Source: Tectiglobus sp965223355 (GTDB taxonomy: Bacteria; Pseudomonadota; Alphaproteobacteria; Rhizobiales; Hyphomicrobiaceae). Taken from it: a stretch of DNA of 64,000 nucleotides. Shown here piece after piece: positions 1-9,049 of this stretch. The notes beneath the pieces are model-generated. The model saw only the letters and a program-made list of their open reading frames with translations, searched no databases and was not told the origin of the DNA. The stretch spans positions 248,001-312,000 of the forward strand of contig CBDCWE010000003.1 of the NCBI GenBank assembly GCA_965223355.1, written 5' to 3'. The translations under genes were made by a program, and so were the position numbers. How positions within the stretch are numbered: position 1 is the stretch's first letter; each line of letters opens with the position of its first letter.

Positions 1-45
1 ATCGAGATGACCAGCCCCAACACCAGAAGAACCCGGGAGAAATGA
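1..45 (+). CDS. Possible C-terminal end of an upstream gene (partial)
   Basis: Frame 1 is open from the first base and stops at TGA 43-45, giving a 14-residue tail (IEMTSPNTRRTREK). The stop lies one base before the ATG of the next gene, and the GGGAG that would serve that ATG lies inside this frame. This is what a tightly packed operon would look like, but 14 residues cannot identify a protein and the opening could be chance. Confidence 0.35.
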   Translation: MEMTSPNTRRTREK

Positions 46-46
46 C

Positions 47-1090
47 ATGAAGGTCGGGCTTTTGATGACCAACCAGCAGCGGCTCTCGGCCGACATGGTG
101 AGCGCATTTGATGATCAAATCACGATGGTGCGCACCGCGCGCGATTATGGTTGGGATAGTGTCACCTTCCCACAGCACTATCTTAACGAAGGCGATAACC
201 AGCAGCTCCAGATGGTGCCGTTTGCAGCGCGCCTTGCGGCCGAGGCCGGCGAGATGCAGGTCTGCCTCGGCATCATGCTCCTCAACCTGCACAACCCGGT
301 CTATACCGCCGAAACCATCGCCTCGCTGGATATCGTCTGCCGCGGCAACTTCATTTTCGGCGTTGGCCTCGGCTACCGCGATATGGAGTTCGACGCGTTC
401 GGCGTACCGAAAGGCCAACGCGTGAAGCGCTTTGTCGCCTATCTCGAACTCATCAAACGCCTTTGGAGCGAAGAGAGTGTCAGCTACGACAGTCCGGAAT
501 GCCGTCTCGACAATGTCCGCATGAACCTTAGACCGGTGCAACAGCCGCATCCGCCGATCTGGATTGCAGCCAACAACGACCCGGCCATCCGCCGCGCAGC
601 CCGCCTCGGGGACTCTTGGTTCATCAATCCGCACGCGACCCTGGAGACAATTCGCCGCCAGATGGGCATCTATCGTGACGAGCTGGATGCCAACGGCAAG
701 CAATTCCCGAAGGAACTGCCGGTGATCAAAGAGGTCTTCTGCGCCAAAGACAAAGCGACGGCCATTGAACTGGCGCAGCCCTACCTCGAAGGCAAATACC
801 GCGACTATGCCACGTGGGGGCAGGACAAAGTCATGCCCGGAACCGAAGACTTCACGCAGAAGTTCGAGGAGCTGTCGAAGGGCCGCTTCATCCTTGGCTC
901 ACCTGAGGACTGCTATGAACAGCTCAAGCCATACTGGGATGAGTTCGGCTGCAATCACCTCATCATCCGCACCAATTGGGCCGGCATGCCGGTCTCACGA
1001 TCACTCTCCAGTATTCGGTTGATTTCGCAGGAGTTGCTGCCGCAGCTGCGCAAGGTCGGTCGCCCGCTGTCAAGTTTCGCAAAGGCATGA
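47..1090 (+). CDS. LLM-class flavin-dependent oxidoreductase
   Basis: Bacterial luciferase-like monooxygenase of 347 residues, the usual size for this fold. Such enzymes use FMNH2 or F420H2 with oxygen or another acceptor; the substrate cannot be told from sequence. The N-terminal strand MKVGLLM, the segment FGVGLGYRDMEFDAFG at residues 104-119 and RPVQQPHPPIWIAA near 161-175 are typical of the family. A GGGAG about 7 bases upstream supports the ATG. The stop is 4 bases before the next gene, an SDR on the same strand, so the two are probably co-transcribed and may act on the same substrate. Confidence 0.88.
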   Translation: MKVGLLMTNQQRLSADMVSAFDDQITMVRTARDYGWDSVTFPQHYLNEGDNQQLQMVPFAARLAAEAGEMQVCLGIMLLNLHNPVYTAETIASLDIVCRGNFIFGVGLGYRDMEFDAFGVPKGQRVKRFVAYLELIKRLWSEESVSYDSPECRLDNVRMNLRPVQQPHPPIWIAANNDPAIRRAARLGDSWFINPHATLETIRRQMGIYRDELDANGKQFPKELPVIKEVFCAKDKATAIELAQPYLEGKYRDYATWGQDKVMPGTEDFTQKFEELSKGRFILGSPEDCYEQLKPYWDEFGCNHLIIRTNWAGMPVSRSLSSIRLISQELLPQLRKVGRPLSSFAKA

Positions 1091-1094
1091 CGTT

Positions 1095-1856
1095 ATGACC
1101 AGAGCAGTGGTCGTAACGGGGGCGGCCTCCGGCATTGGCAAAGCAACTGCCGAGCGGCTTATCACCGCCGGCTGGACCGTGATCGGCCTCGACATGGCCT
1201 TCGATGGAGCAATCGCCCAGGACGATACCGGCAGGCCCAGCATCAACGCGCATTGCGACGTCGCCGATGCTGCCTCGATCGACCAGACCTTTGGTGCGAT
1301 TGGCGAGATTTTCGGCCACATCGATGCACTGGTCTGCTCGGCCGGAAAGCTTGCGGCCGGTCCATTGGTCGGAATGGCCATCGAGAATTTCGATCAGCTC
1401 TACCGGATCAACACGCGCGGCGCCTGGCTCTGCGCCTGTCGCGCCGTTGAGTTAATGCGCCAACGCCCTAACCGCAACCCGTCCGCGCGCATTGTGTTCC
1501 TGGGATCGATTGCCGGTATCAGACCCAAGGTCGCCGCGGGCGCCTACGCTGCCCAGAAGGCGGCCCTGCACACCATCACCGGCGTCATGGCTGCCGAACT
1601 GGGCCCGGAAGGCATTTTGGTCAACGCCGTTGCCCCTGGCACCGTCGATACGCCCATGGTGCAGGCAATGGCGGACCAAGCCGGGACCGGCAACTACCGC
1701 CCGAGCGGGAAATCGCCGCTGGGCCGTGTGGCCCAGCCCGACGACGTCGCCGCCGTCATCGAGTTCCTGCTCAGCGCACAATCGGCTTATGTGACCGGCT
1801 CGGTCATTCCGGTCGACGGTGGAACCCGCGCCGCCTTCGTGCCACCAGGTGTTTGA
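1095..1856 (+). CDS. SDR family NAD(P)-dependent oxidoreductase
   Basis: Classical short-chain dehydrogenase of 253 residues. The cofactor motif TGAASGIG is at residues 8-15, CSAG at 81-84 replaces the usual NNAG, and the catalytic set is Ser138, Tyr151 and Lys155 (YAAQK). The C-terminus has the usual PVDGG turn. It probably oxidises or reduces an alcohol/carbonyl pair in the cytoplasm. It starts 4 bases after the luciferase-like oxidoreductase and is convergent with the glycerate kinase gene, whose end is 23 bases away. Substrate unknown. Confidence 0.9.
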   Translation: MTRAVVVTGAASGIGKATAERLITAGWTVIGLDMAFDGAIAQDDTGRPSINAHCDVADAASIDQTFGAIGEIFGHIDALVCSAGKLAAGPLVGMAIENFDQLYRINTRGAWLCACRAVELMRQRPNRNPSARIVFLGSIAGIRPKVAAGAYAAQKAALHTITGVMAAELGPEGILVNAVAPGTVDTPMVQAMADQAGTGNYRPSGKSPLGRVAQPDDVAAVIEFLLSAQSAYVTGSVIPVDGGTRAAFVPPGV

Positions 1857-1879
1857 CGATTGGCCAGCATGAACCTGGA

Positions 1880-3169
1880 TTACGACACCGGCAGGATCAA
1901 AACCGCGCGGAAGTCGTTGACATTGGTCAATGTCGGCCCGGTCACGATAAGACCGCCGGTCGCTTCAAAAAAGCGATAGCCGTCGTTGTTCGCCAACAGC
2001 GCCGACGGATCGATGCCGCGATCGCGCGCAAGCGCCAGGCTGTCGGGTCCGAGATAGGCGCCGGCGTTGTCCTCGGAGCCGTCAATGCCATCGGTATCGC
2101 AGGCAATGGCATGCACGCCGGCGGCCCCGTCGAGGGCCAGACCAAGCGCCAGGAGGAATTCGGCGTTGCGTCCGCCGCGACCGTTGCCGCGAACCGTGAC
2201 GGTGGTCTCCCCACCGGAAATTAAGGCCGTTGCGCGACCGTCCCCAAGATGCCTGCGCGCCAAGGCGGCCTGCTCATTCGCAACGTCACGCGCCTCGCCT
2301 TCGATCGCATCGCCCAAGATCACGGGCTCGATCGCGTGCGCCTGACAAAGCGCCGCAGCTGCTTCGAGCGACGCCTGTGGCCGAGCAATCATCTCAAACG
2401 CGGCGCCGTCGAGCCGCGGATCGCCCGGTTTCGCCGACTCCGCTTGCGGTGTTGCAAGGAACGCCCGAACATTGTCGGGCGCGACAATGTCATATTTGGC
2501 CAAAACCTGCAGCGCATCGCCAACCGTCGAGTGGTCCGCAACCGTTGGCCCCGATGCAATGACCGCGGGGTCATCCCCCGGCACATCCGATATGGCGAGC
2601 GTGACAACCCTCGCCGGATGGGCCGCCAACGCCAGCCGCCCGCCCTTGATCGCCGACAAATGCTTGCGCACAATATTGATCTCATCAATCGGCGCACCGC
2701 ACTTCAAGAGCTCACGGTTGATCGCCTGCTTGTCTTCAAGATCGAGGATAACCGGACCATGCGGCCCCGTTCCGCGCCCCGGCATCGTCAGCAATGCCGA
2801 GCCGCCACCCGAAATCAGGCACAGGACGAGGTCGTGTTCCGTCAATCCCTCGACCATCGACCGGATCCGACGCGCGGCGTCCAAGCCCTTCTCGTCCGGA
2901 ACCGGGTGTGCAGCCTCGACCACCTCAATCCGCTGACAACGGACCCCGTGGTCGTAGCGGGTCACGACCAGGCCGCTGATTTGGCCGGCCCAATGATCCT
3001 CCACCGCCTTGGCCATCGATCCACCCGCTTTGCCGGCCCCGACGACAATCGTTCGCCCTGCTGGCAGCGCGGGAAGAAACGGCGGCAGACAATGAGCCGG
3101 ATCGGCAGCCTTGATGGCAGCACGAAACAGGTCTTCGAGAAATGCGCGCGGCGCAACGGAGACTGGCAT
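1880..3169 (-). CDS. Glycerate 2-kinase (GckA/TtuD, MOFRL family)
   Basis: Phosphorylates glycerate to 2-phosphoglycerate, feeding glyoxylate, tartrate or hydroxypyruvate carbon into central metabolism. The 429-residue product has the DUF4147 N-terminal nucleotide-binding domain (GAGKAGGSMAKAVE at residues 44-57, LISGGGSALL further on) and the C-terminal MOFRL domain (ISGGETTVTVRGNGRGG, then CDTDGIDGSEDNAGA). I chose the ATG at 3169 rather than an upstream start at 3280, because the extra 37 residues are polar and unlike the family and a GGAAAG-type ribosome site precedes 3169. The family symbol varies between gckA, ttuD and glxK, so none is given. Confidence 0.88.
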   Translation of the reverse strand: MPVSVAPRAFLEDLFRAAIKAADPAHCLPPFLPALPAGRTIVVGAGKAGGSMAKAVEDHWAGQISGLVVTRYDHGVRCQRIEVVEAAHPVPDEKGLDAARRIRSMVEGLTEHDLVLCLISGGGSALLTMPGRGTGPHGPVILDLEDKQAINRELLKCGAPIDEINIVRKHLSAIKGGRLALAAHPARVVTLAISDVPGDDPAVIASGPTVADHSTVGDALQVLAKYDIVAPDNVRAFLATPQAESAKPGDPRLDGAAFEMIARPQASLEAAAALCQAHAIEPVILGDAIEGEARDVANEQAALARRHLGDGRATALISGGETTVTVRGNGRGGRNAEFLLALGLALDGAAGVHAIACDTDGIDGSEDNAGAYLGPDSLALARDRGIDPSALLANNDGYRFFEATGGLIVTGPTLTNVNDFRAVLILPVS

Positions 3170-3282
3170 GGAGTTCTTTCCGGATCGATTGCTGCCTTCA
3201 ACATGCCAGTTCCAGCGATCGCGGTCACCCGTCAATGGCTCGTGCAGACGTAAATTTGAACGCCCCTCGGCCCAGATCACGG

Positions 3283-3391
3283 GTTTGCAAAGGGCAATGC
3301 CCTTTGGCGGGATCGTTGAGGGGCTTCCAGCCCCTCAAACACCCCGACCAGGGGATGGGTCCCTTGGACCCCGGACATGTTCAGAGGGTCC
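3283..3391 (+). repeat. Dispersed palindromic repeat, family B copy 1
   Basis: Three short perfect or near-perfect hairpins follow one another: AAAGGGCAATGCCCTTT, GAGGGGCTTCCAGCCCCTC and CCAGGGGATGGGTCCCTTGG, ending in TGTTCAGAGGGTCCC. The same order recurs near 9.1, 29.9, 46.5 and 52.2 kb. It lies between the glycerate kinase start and the end of a small gene. A family C type end (ATCACCTAAAATGGCGCATT) follows directly at about 3398-3417. Confidence 0.8.
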
Positions 3392-3425
3392 CGAGGTATC
3401 ACCTAAAATGGCGCATTGAGATGCG

Positions 3426-3611
3426 TTACCTTGGTTCGAAGCCGATGCCGGGTTTGGCGGCAACCGCGACGACACCGTCGCGCGACAGCGCGATATCGGC
3501 ATCAAGAAACGCCTCGGGCTCCACATAGAAGGGCTCGAACTGCGCGGTGCCGGCACTGCCATCCTCAAACGACACTTGCAGGCCAACAACATCAACCGAG
3601 CGAACCCGCAT
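3426..3611 (-). CDS. Small conserved-type protein, DUF2442-like (tentative)
   Basis: 61-residue product starting with ATG three bases after the TGA of the upstream SDR gene, so it is almost certainly translationally linked to it. The segment VSFEDGSAGTAQFEPF resembles the beta-rich core of DUF2442 proteins, but the match is short and the function unknown. It has no signal peptide or membrane segment. A small partner of an SDR is possible. The gene is real mainly on context: tight spacing, same strand and GC-rich third positions. Confidence 0.6.
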   Translation of the reverse strand: MRVRSVDVVGLQVSFEDGSAGTAQFEPFYVEPEAFLDADIALSRDGVVAVAAKPGIGFEPR

Positions 3612-3614
3612 TGT

Positions 3615-4385
3615 TCAATCCCTCACGATCAGGCCGGCGCCGCGGTAACCGCCATCGACGGCGATGATCTCGGCGGTGATGTAACTCGACTGCGCCTCAT
3701 CCAGCAGGAAGGCTGCCACGCTTGCAATCTCTTTGGGTTCGCCATAACGGTTCATTGGCACGAAGCGATGGTAGAGATTGCGGTCGACCGCGGTGTGAAC
3801 CGCCCTGACCATCGGCGTCTCGATCGGCCCTGGCGCAATCGCGTTGACGCGGATGCCGTACGTGGCCAGATCGTTGGCCATCACTTGCGTGAGGGTTACA
3901 ACCGCACCCTTTGAAGCACCATAGGCGGCACGCCCCTTCGAACCGCGCAAGCCAGAGATCGACGCAATATTGACAATTGAACCGCGCCCGCGCGCCGTCA
4001 TGAAGCCGGCCGCCGCCCTGGCGACCAGAAAGGTACCGATAACGTTGACGTCGAGGATCTTGCGGAACAGACCAACCGGCGTGTCCAGCAGATGATGGTC
4101 GGCGGCAATGCCGGCACAGTTCACAACGCCGTCAATCGGGCCAAAGCGATCCTCGATATCCCCAAGTTCACGGTTGACTTGCGCCTCGTCCGTCACGTCA
4201 ACCGCGTTGACCCGCACATCCCTGTTGCCGTCGTAGGTTTTGCGGGCGCTGGCGAGGTTGGTGTTGTCGAGATCGAGAACGGCAATCTTGCGGCCGCTGT
4301 CGAGCAGATAGGCCGCCGTCGCCGCACCAATCCCGGAGGCACCGCCGGTGATCACCACCACACCGTCTGCCGAATGATCAGCCAT
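3615..4385 (-). CDS. SDR family oxidoreductase
   Basis: Classical SDR of 256 residues with TGGASGIG at 13-20, NCAG at 89-92, a catalytic serine at 142 or 144, and Tyr155 and Lys159 (YGASK). PGPIETPMV and AVDGGY toward the C-terminus fit the 3-oxoacyl-ACP reductase-like subgroup. A catabolic alcohol dehydrogenase is as likely as a FabG role, because it sits with a small gene of unknown function rather than with fatty acid genes. It is divergent from the aminotransferase gene. Confidence 0.9.
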   Translation of the reverse strand: MADHSADGVVVITGGASGIGAATAAYLLDSGRKIAVLDLDNTNLASARKTYDGNRDVRVNAVDVTDEAQVNRELGDIEDRFGPIDGVVNCAGIAADHHLLDTPVGLFRKILDVNVIGTFLVARAAAGFMTARGRGSIVNIASISGLRGSKGRAAYGASKGAVVTLTQVMANDLATYGIRVNAIAPGPIETPMVRAVHTAVDRNLYHRFVPMNRYGEPKEIASVAAFLLDEAQSSYITAEIIAVDGGYRGAGLIVRD

Positions 4386-4702
4386 GGCGCCACCTCACAT
4401 CGTGCTGGGCCGCGAGCCACAAAGGACCGCGAGACGATCACCTGCCCCGGCCATCGCGCTGCCATCGAGATTGTGCGCCGACTGCAGCACAGCTTGCGAG
4501 CCGGGGCAAGCGACAGTGTGCCCGCAGCGCCGGCGGCTGCGATCCAGGTGGTGATTCCCTACCATCGTCAAATCCGTTAGCTTCAGCACAAAGCCGTTAG
4601 CTCGACTGGATCCGACCGCAGCGGATTTGTCAGTTTATGGCTGAGACGGCAAGTATCGCTTTATCGGCCACCACGTGGCACCACGTTCCGGAGGAAACTG
4701 TA
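4386..4702. other. Intergenic region, divergent promoters expected
   Basis: 317 bases between the divergent SDR and aminotransferase genes. No coding frame looks real. CCGTTAGCT occurs twice, at about 4572 and 4592, spaced 20 bases apart (two helical turns), which could be a regulator site. No clear -35/-10 pair was identified. Confidence 0.4.
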
Positions 4703-5935
4703 ATGGCAGCCAGTCAGTTTGATTTCGCAAGCGCAGTGCGCCCCGATCTGCCCGCACCAGCAGCGAAATGGGCGGGTTTTCCCGCTTACAATTTTGTCGG
4801 CGGTCACAATGCTCCGGAGACGATCCCGGTCGATGACCTCGTCGCAGCAACCAACGCCGTGCTCGCACGCGAAGGCCGCACGCTCGCCACCTATAGTCTC
4901 GAAAGCGGGCCGCAGGGTTATCGCCCCTTACGCGAATACCTGACCGGCAAACTCAACCGCCACGCCGGTATCGTTTGTTCACCTGACGATATTGTCCTGA
5001 CTTCCGGTTCCCTTCAGGGCATGGATCTGATCAACCGCATCATGTTATCGCCGGGCGATACGGTCGTGATCGAGGAGGCCAACTACGGTGGCTTTCTGTC
5101 CAGGCTTAAGAATTTTGACGTAACACCGCTCGGTATCCCCGGTGACGATGACGGCATGGACATGGCGGCCCTCGCCAACGCCCTTGAAGAGCTCAAGACC
5201 AAGGCCAAACTCCCACGCTACATTTACACCATCCCCACCGTCCAAAACCCGACGGCAACGATCATGAGCCTGGAACGGCGCCAGCAACTCGTTGCGCTCG
5301 CCAAGCAATTCAATGTGCCGATCTTCGAAGATGAATGCTATTCGGACTTGATCTGGGACGGCGAACGCCCACCGGCCATCTACGCCCTCGACGATTCGGC
5401 GCGCACAATTTTCCTCGGCTCGTTCTCGAAATCGATCGCGCCAGCTTTGCGGGTCGGCTACGTCGTCGCGCCATGGGACGTGCTCTCTCGGTTGCTGGCG
5501 GTCAAGAACGACGGCGGCAGCGGCGCCCTCGAACAAATGGTCCTCGCCGAATACTGTCCCCGGCATTTCGACGCCCACGTCACCGCGCTCAACAAAGTTT
5601 TAAAAGCTAAGCTCGATGTTCTTGTCGAAGCCCTGAACGAGCATTTCGGCACGGCGGCGGAATTCAAACCGCCCCGGGGCGGCATATTTCTGTGGGTCAA
5701 GTTTCCTCCCGAGGTCGACACAACACGTCTTGTCGAGGTCGCGGCCGGTGAAGGCCTGCAGGTCAACCCTGGTGCCGATTGGTCGATCGAGGGTGAAGCG
5801 GCCGAACGCGCGGTGCGGATTTGCTATGCCAATCCGGCGGTCGAAACAATCAAGGCCGGCATCGCCAAGCTGGCGGAGATCTGCAACCGTGAGTTCGCCG
5901 TTCCAACCCATATCGCCAATGTTGAGCGCAGTTGA
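4703..5935 (+). CDS. PLP-dependent aminotransferase (class I/II, 2-aminoadipate/MocR-type domain)
   Basis: Fold-type I aminotransferase of 410 residues. It has YSLESGPQGYRPLREYL at residues 64-80, QNPTAT with Asn182, Asp210 and Tyr213 around the cofactor, and SFSKSIAPALRVGYV with the Schiff-base Lys243 and substrate-carboxylate Arg250. This is the pattern of LysN/2-aminoadipate and valine-pyruvate type enzymes. The ATG at 4703 is chosen over one at 4637 because GGAGG lies 8 bases before it. No GntR DNA-binding domain is attached, so it is an enzyme and not a MocR regulator. The amino donor is unknown. Confidence 0.9.
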   Translation: MAASQFDFASAVRPDLPAPAAKWAGFPAYNFVGGHNAPETIPVDDLVAATNAVLAREGRTLATYSLESGPQGYRPLREYLTGKLNRHAGIVCSPDDIVLTSGSLQGMDLINRIMLSPGDTVVIEEANYGGFLSRLKNFDVTPLGIPGDDDGMDMAALANALEELKTKAKLPRYIYTIPTVQNPTATIMSLERRQQLVALAKQFNVPIFEDECYSDLIWDGERPPAIYALDDSARTIFLGSFSKSIAPALRVGYVVAPWDVLSRLLAVKNDGGSGALEQMVLAEYCPRHFDAHVTALNKVLKAKLDVLVEALNEHFGTAAEFKPPRGGIFLWVKFPPEVDTTRLVEVAAGEGLQVNPGADWSIEGEAAERAVRICYANPAVETIKAGIAKLAEICNREFAVPTHIANVERS

Positions 5936-5986
5936 GTCGCAGCTCGCGGCCATTACGCCACTATGGCCGCCGATGGAGCTCACGTG

Positions 5987-7033
5987 ATGACACGCCTATC
6001 CGTCCTCGACCAATCGGTGGCCGTCGCCGACCGCTCGCACGCGAGTTCGGTTCGCGACACCTTGGAGCTTGCGCAATTCTGCGAGACACTGGGCTATGCA
6101 CGCTTCTGGGTGTCCGAGCACCACAATCACGAGACGATCGCCGGCTCCGCGCCCGAAATTCTGATGGCGGCGATTGCCGCCACCACATCGCAAATCCGCA
6201 TTGGCAGCGCCGGCATTATGCTGCCGCATTATTCCGCCCTCAAAGTTGCCGAGCAGTTCAACACCCTTGAAGCCCTGGCGCCCGGCCGCATCGATCTCGG
6301 CGTCGGCCGCGCGCCGGGCTCAGACGGGCGCACCGCCTTAGCATTGAACCCCGACGCCGCGCGCGCCGCCGACCGCTTCCCCCAGCAGATCCGCGATCTC
6401 ATGGCCTGGACGAGCGGCGGCCAATTGCCGGACGACCATCCGTTCCGCACCATCCGCGCCCATCCCGAACCCGAGACGATGCCGCAGATCTGGGTGCTTG
6501 GCACATCCAGCTACGGCGCCCAGGTCGCAGCCCACTTCGGACTACCCTATTGCTTTGCACATTTCATCACCGATGGCGCCGGCGCCGAACACGCCATTGC
6601 GCTCTATCGCGCAGCGTTTCGGGCGAACGAGCGTTGCCCCGAACCTGTCGCGTCCATCTGCGTCTGGGCGCTTGCAGCCGACACGGACGAAGAGGCCCAG
6701 TTCCAGTTCACATCACGGGCCTATGCGCGCCTGCTGCGCGAGCGCAACGTGCGCCGCCCGATCGACCCGCCGGATGCCCCACCGCCCTATCAATTGTCCG
6801 AACGCGATCGCCGCGCCCTCGACGATATGCGGCGCACGCACATGGTCGGCGCGGTATCGAAAGTCAAACATGATCTCGACCAGCTCGCCGCCGATCTTCA
6901 ACTCGAAGAACTGGTGATTCTGACCTGGGCGCACGATCTTGCAGCCCGCAAACGCAGCTACGAACTGCTCGCCGCCGCCTTTGAACTCGGCGCAGATCCC
7001 GGCACGGCATCAACTGACGGTGCCGCAGCATGA
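5987..7033 (+). CDS. LLM-class flavin-dependent oxidoreductase
   Basis: 348-residue luciferase-like monooxygenase of the MsnO8/YhbW type. The N-terminus RLSVLDQSVAVAD, WVSEHHNHET at residues 41-50 and GRIDLGVGRAPGSD at 100-113 are family signatures. The ATG at 5987 is preferred over one at 5963, since GGAG lies a suitable distance upstream. Its last four bases overlap the start of mobA (ATGA), so translation is coupled. It is a different subfamily from the protein at the window start. Whether the coupling to mobA means it belongs to molybdenum metabolism is open. Confidence 0.9.
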   Translation: MTRLSVLDQSVAVADRSHASSVRDTLELAQFCETLGYARFWVSEHHNHETIAGSAPEILMAAIAATTSQIRIGSAGIMLPHYSALKVAEQFNTLEALAPGRIDLGVGRAPGSDGRTALALNPDAARAADRFPQQIRDLMAWTSGGQLPDDHPFRTIRAHPEPETMPQIWVLGTSSYGAQVAAHFGLPYCFAHFITDGAGAEHAIALYRAAFRANERCPEPVASICVWALAADTDEEAQFQFTSRAYARLLRERNVRRPIDPPDAPPPYQLSERDRRALDDMRRTHMVGAVSKVKHDLDQLAADLQLEELVILTWAHDLAARKRSYELLAAAFELGADPGTASTDGAAA

Positions 7034-7665
7034 CCACATCGCAAGACGAGATCACCGGCATTCTCCTGGCCGGCGGTCAATCCCGCCGGATGGGCGGCGG
7101 TGATAAGGGTTTGCTCGAGCTTGCCGGCAAATCGATGCTGCAACGCGTGATCGAGCGCATCGCACCGCAAGTCACAGCGGTCGCGATCAATGCCAACGGC
7201 GATCCAGCGCGCTTTGCCGCATTCAACTTGCCGGTGGTTCCCGACACCCTCGCCGATCATCCGGGCCCGTTGGCCGGTGTCCTTGCCGGCATGCGGTGGG
7301 CTGCCGGTCACACGCCGCGCGCGCGGTGGATCGCCACCGTCTCGACCGACGCCCCGTTTCTGCCAGACGATCTCGTCGCCAGATTGCACGCCACGGCCAA
7401 CGATCATCCCGGCGCCATCGCCATTGCCCGCTCGGATGGCAATCTGCATCCGGTCATCGGGCTGTGGCCGGTCGACCTCGCCGACGATCTCGCAGCAGCC
7501 CTCAAAGATGGCACCCGCAAGGTGCTGCGCTGGACCGATCGTCACGGCACACATCCGGTTGACTTCCCGAGGATCACGATAGCCGGCCAGGCTATCGATC
7601 CGTTCTTTAACGTAAATACCTCTGCGGAACTGGAGCTGGCGCGCGAATTGCTGGGCGCGATATAA
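7030..7665 (+). CDS. mobA: Molybdenum cofactor guanylyltransferase MobA
   Basis: Transfers GMP from GTP to Mo-molybdopterin, giving the bis-MGD cofactor of DMSO-reductase-family enzymes. The 211-residue length is normal. The nucleotidyltransferase loop LAGGQSRRMGGGDKGL is at residues 13-28, and the STDAPFLP metal-binding segment and HPVIGLW motif follow. It overlaps the preceding oxidoreductase gene by 4 bases and is followed after 95 bases by mobB. Confidence 0.95.
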   Translation: MTTSQDEITGILLAGGQSRRMGGGDKGLLELAGKSMLQRVIERIAPQVTAVAINANGDPARFAAFNLPVVPDTLADHPGPLAGVLAGMRWAAGHTPRARWIATVSTDAPFLPDDLVARLHATANDHPGAIAIARSDGNLHPVIGLWPVDLADDLAAALKDGTRKVLRWTDRHGTHPVDFPRITIAGQAIDPFFNVNTSAELELARELLGAI

Positions 7666-7760
7666 CCGTCTATAGCGTTTCGGAGCTAGGAACGATGCTG
7701 CTCGCCCGTCCGCCCGCCCGCCGGTCAACCAACCTCAAGCGATAAGAGTTACAGCCGATC

Positions 7761-8324
7761 GTGACGCCACCAACATTCAAAGCCCCGGCCCCGATCATCG
7801 GCATCGCCGGCTGGAAGAACTCGGGCAAGACGACACTCGCGGTGCGTCTTGTCGAAGAGTTCACTCGGCGCGGCTTGAAGGTTGCGACGATCAAGCACGC
7901 CCATCACAATCTGCGTCTTGACGACGAGGACACCGACAGTGCCCGCCACCGCCGGGCCGGCGCTAAACAAGTCGCCATCGTCTCCAACCGGCGATGGGCG
8001 ATCCTCACGGAAAATGATGCCGACGACGAGCTTGATTTCGCAGATGTCCTGAAACGCCTCGATCGCTGTGACTTGATCATCGTCGAAGGCTACAAATCGC
8101 AGCCGATCGCCAAGATCGAGGCTCGCCGCCGCGACAGCGCCCAAGGTTTCGGCCTCGCCGAGAAGGATCCCAACGTCATCGCGATTGCCGCCGACTTCGC
8201 GATCGAAGGTGCAGCGCTGCCGGTTTTCGGACTGGACAATATCGCACTGATTGCGGACTTCATTGCAAGCCGTGTGATGGTCGCGCCCGTCACATCGGCC
8301 GCCTCAGGCGGGGCGGCAACCTAA
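7761..8324 (+). CDS. mobB: Molybdopterin-guanine dinucleotide biosynthesis protein MobB
   Basis: Small P-loop GTPase that assists MobA. The 187-residue product has GWKNSGKTT at residues 17-25, the conserved KHAHHNLRLD stretch and IVEGYKSQPIAKIE, all typical of MobB. The start is GTG at 7761. The TAA stop overlaps the ATG of the next gene by one base (TAATG), so the secreted protein that follows is probably translated from the same message. Confidence 0.94.
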   Translation: MTPPTFKAPAPIIGIAGWKNSGKTTLAVRLVEEFTRRGLKVATIKHAHHNLRLDDEDTDSARHRRAGAKQVAIVSNRRWAILTENDADDELDFADVLKRLDRCDLIIVEGYKSQPIAKIEARRRDSAQGFGLAEKDPNVIAIAADFAIEGAALPVFGLDNIALIADFIASRVMVAPVTSAASGGAAT

Positions 8325-8980
8325 TGCGCGGCGCGCTCGCAGCCGTTGTCGCAGCCGTTGTCGTTGTGATGCAGGCGATGGGCCCGGCCGCTGCGACCGA
8401 GCCCGCCATCATACCAGGCCTCGATCCCGGTGGTGTGGCGGTCGCCGTCCTCGGTGCCGGGATCGATTACACAAAACCACAAATCGCAGCCCGCCTGGCC
8501 CGCGACGGTGAAGGTCAACTCATCGCTTGGGATTTCACCGACAATGACACCCGCCCGTTCGCTGCCGACAGCCCGTCCACCAAACATGCCGAACAGCTGA
8601 TCGCGCGCAGCGGCAAGCTTCGCCTGGTCATCGTCAAAGATGCACCCGGCAACCCGGTTGCAATCGCCAGGATGATCTCGTTTGCGACCCAAACCCCGGC
8701 GCGAATTATCTATTGCCACGGGGCCGTTGCCGGCAACCGCTGGCCGCTTTTCATCGCGACCGCCCAACGCTTCGCGAACCATTTGTTCATCATCGCCCAC
8801 ATTGGCAAACGCCCGCCTGACCTGGACAGGATCGAGAACCTCATCAGTGTCGGCGCCGGCCGCAATGTCGACGCGGTCACCAACTCCTACAACATCGTCG
8901 CAAGGGCGGCTGAGATCCTGTCGGAGACACCCGATCGGCCAGTCAAAGGCCTTAAGCGCGCGCTGGCGGACTACCGTTGA
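8324..8980 (+). CDS. Secreted subtilase-like protein lacking catalytic residues
   Basis: 218 residues with an N-terminal signal peptide (about 1-24, ending AAA-TEP). The following segment VAVAVLGAGIDYTKPQIA (38-55) and WDFTDNDTRPF (69-79) read like the start of a peptidase S8 domain. However, the Asp of the usual D-[ST]-G motif is replaced by Gly44, the HGTH motif is degenerate with only its second His retained (His88), and the C-terminal SYNIVARAAEIL has no GTSMA serine. I infer a non-catalytic subtilase relative exported to the periplasm. The 1-base overlap with mobB suggests co-translation. Function unknown. Confidence 0.75.
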   Translation: MRGALAAVVAAVVVVMQAMGPAAATEPAIIPGLDPGGVAVAVLGAGIDYTKPQIAARLARDGEGQLIAWDFTDNDTRPFAADSPSTKHAEQLIARSGKLRLVIVKDAPGNPVAIARMISFATQTPARIIYCHGAVAGNRWPLFIATAQRFANHLFIIAHIGKRPPDLDRIENLISVGAGRNVDAVTNSYNIVARAAEILSETPDRPVKGLKRALADYR

Positions 8981-9049
8981 AGCAGGTTCAATTGACATCG
9001 AACCATCCCGCTCCCCGCCCGGCCAGACGACGCCGACCCGTTTTCGGCG

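Noticed and set aside
2249..3253. Open frame antisense to the glycerate kinase
   Set aside because: Arg-rich shadow of a well-supported gene on the other strand.
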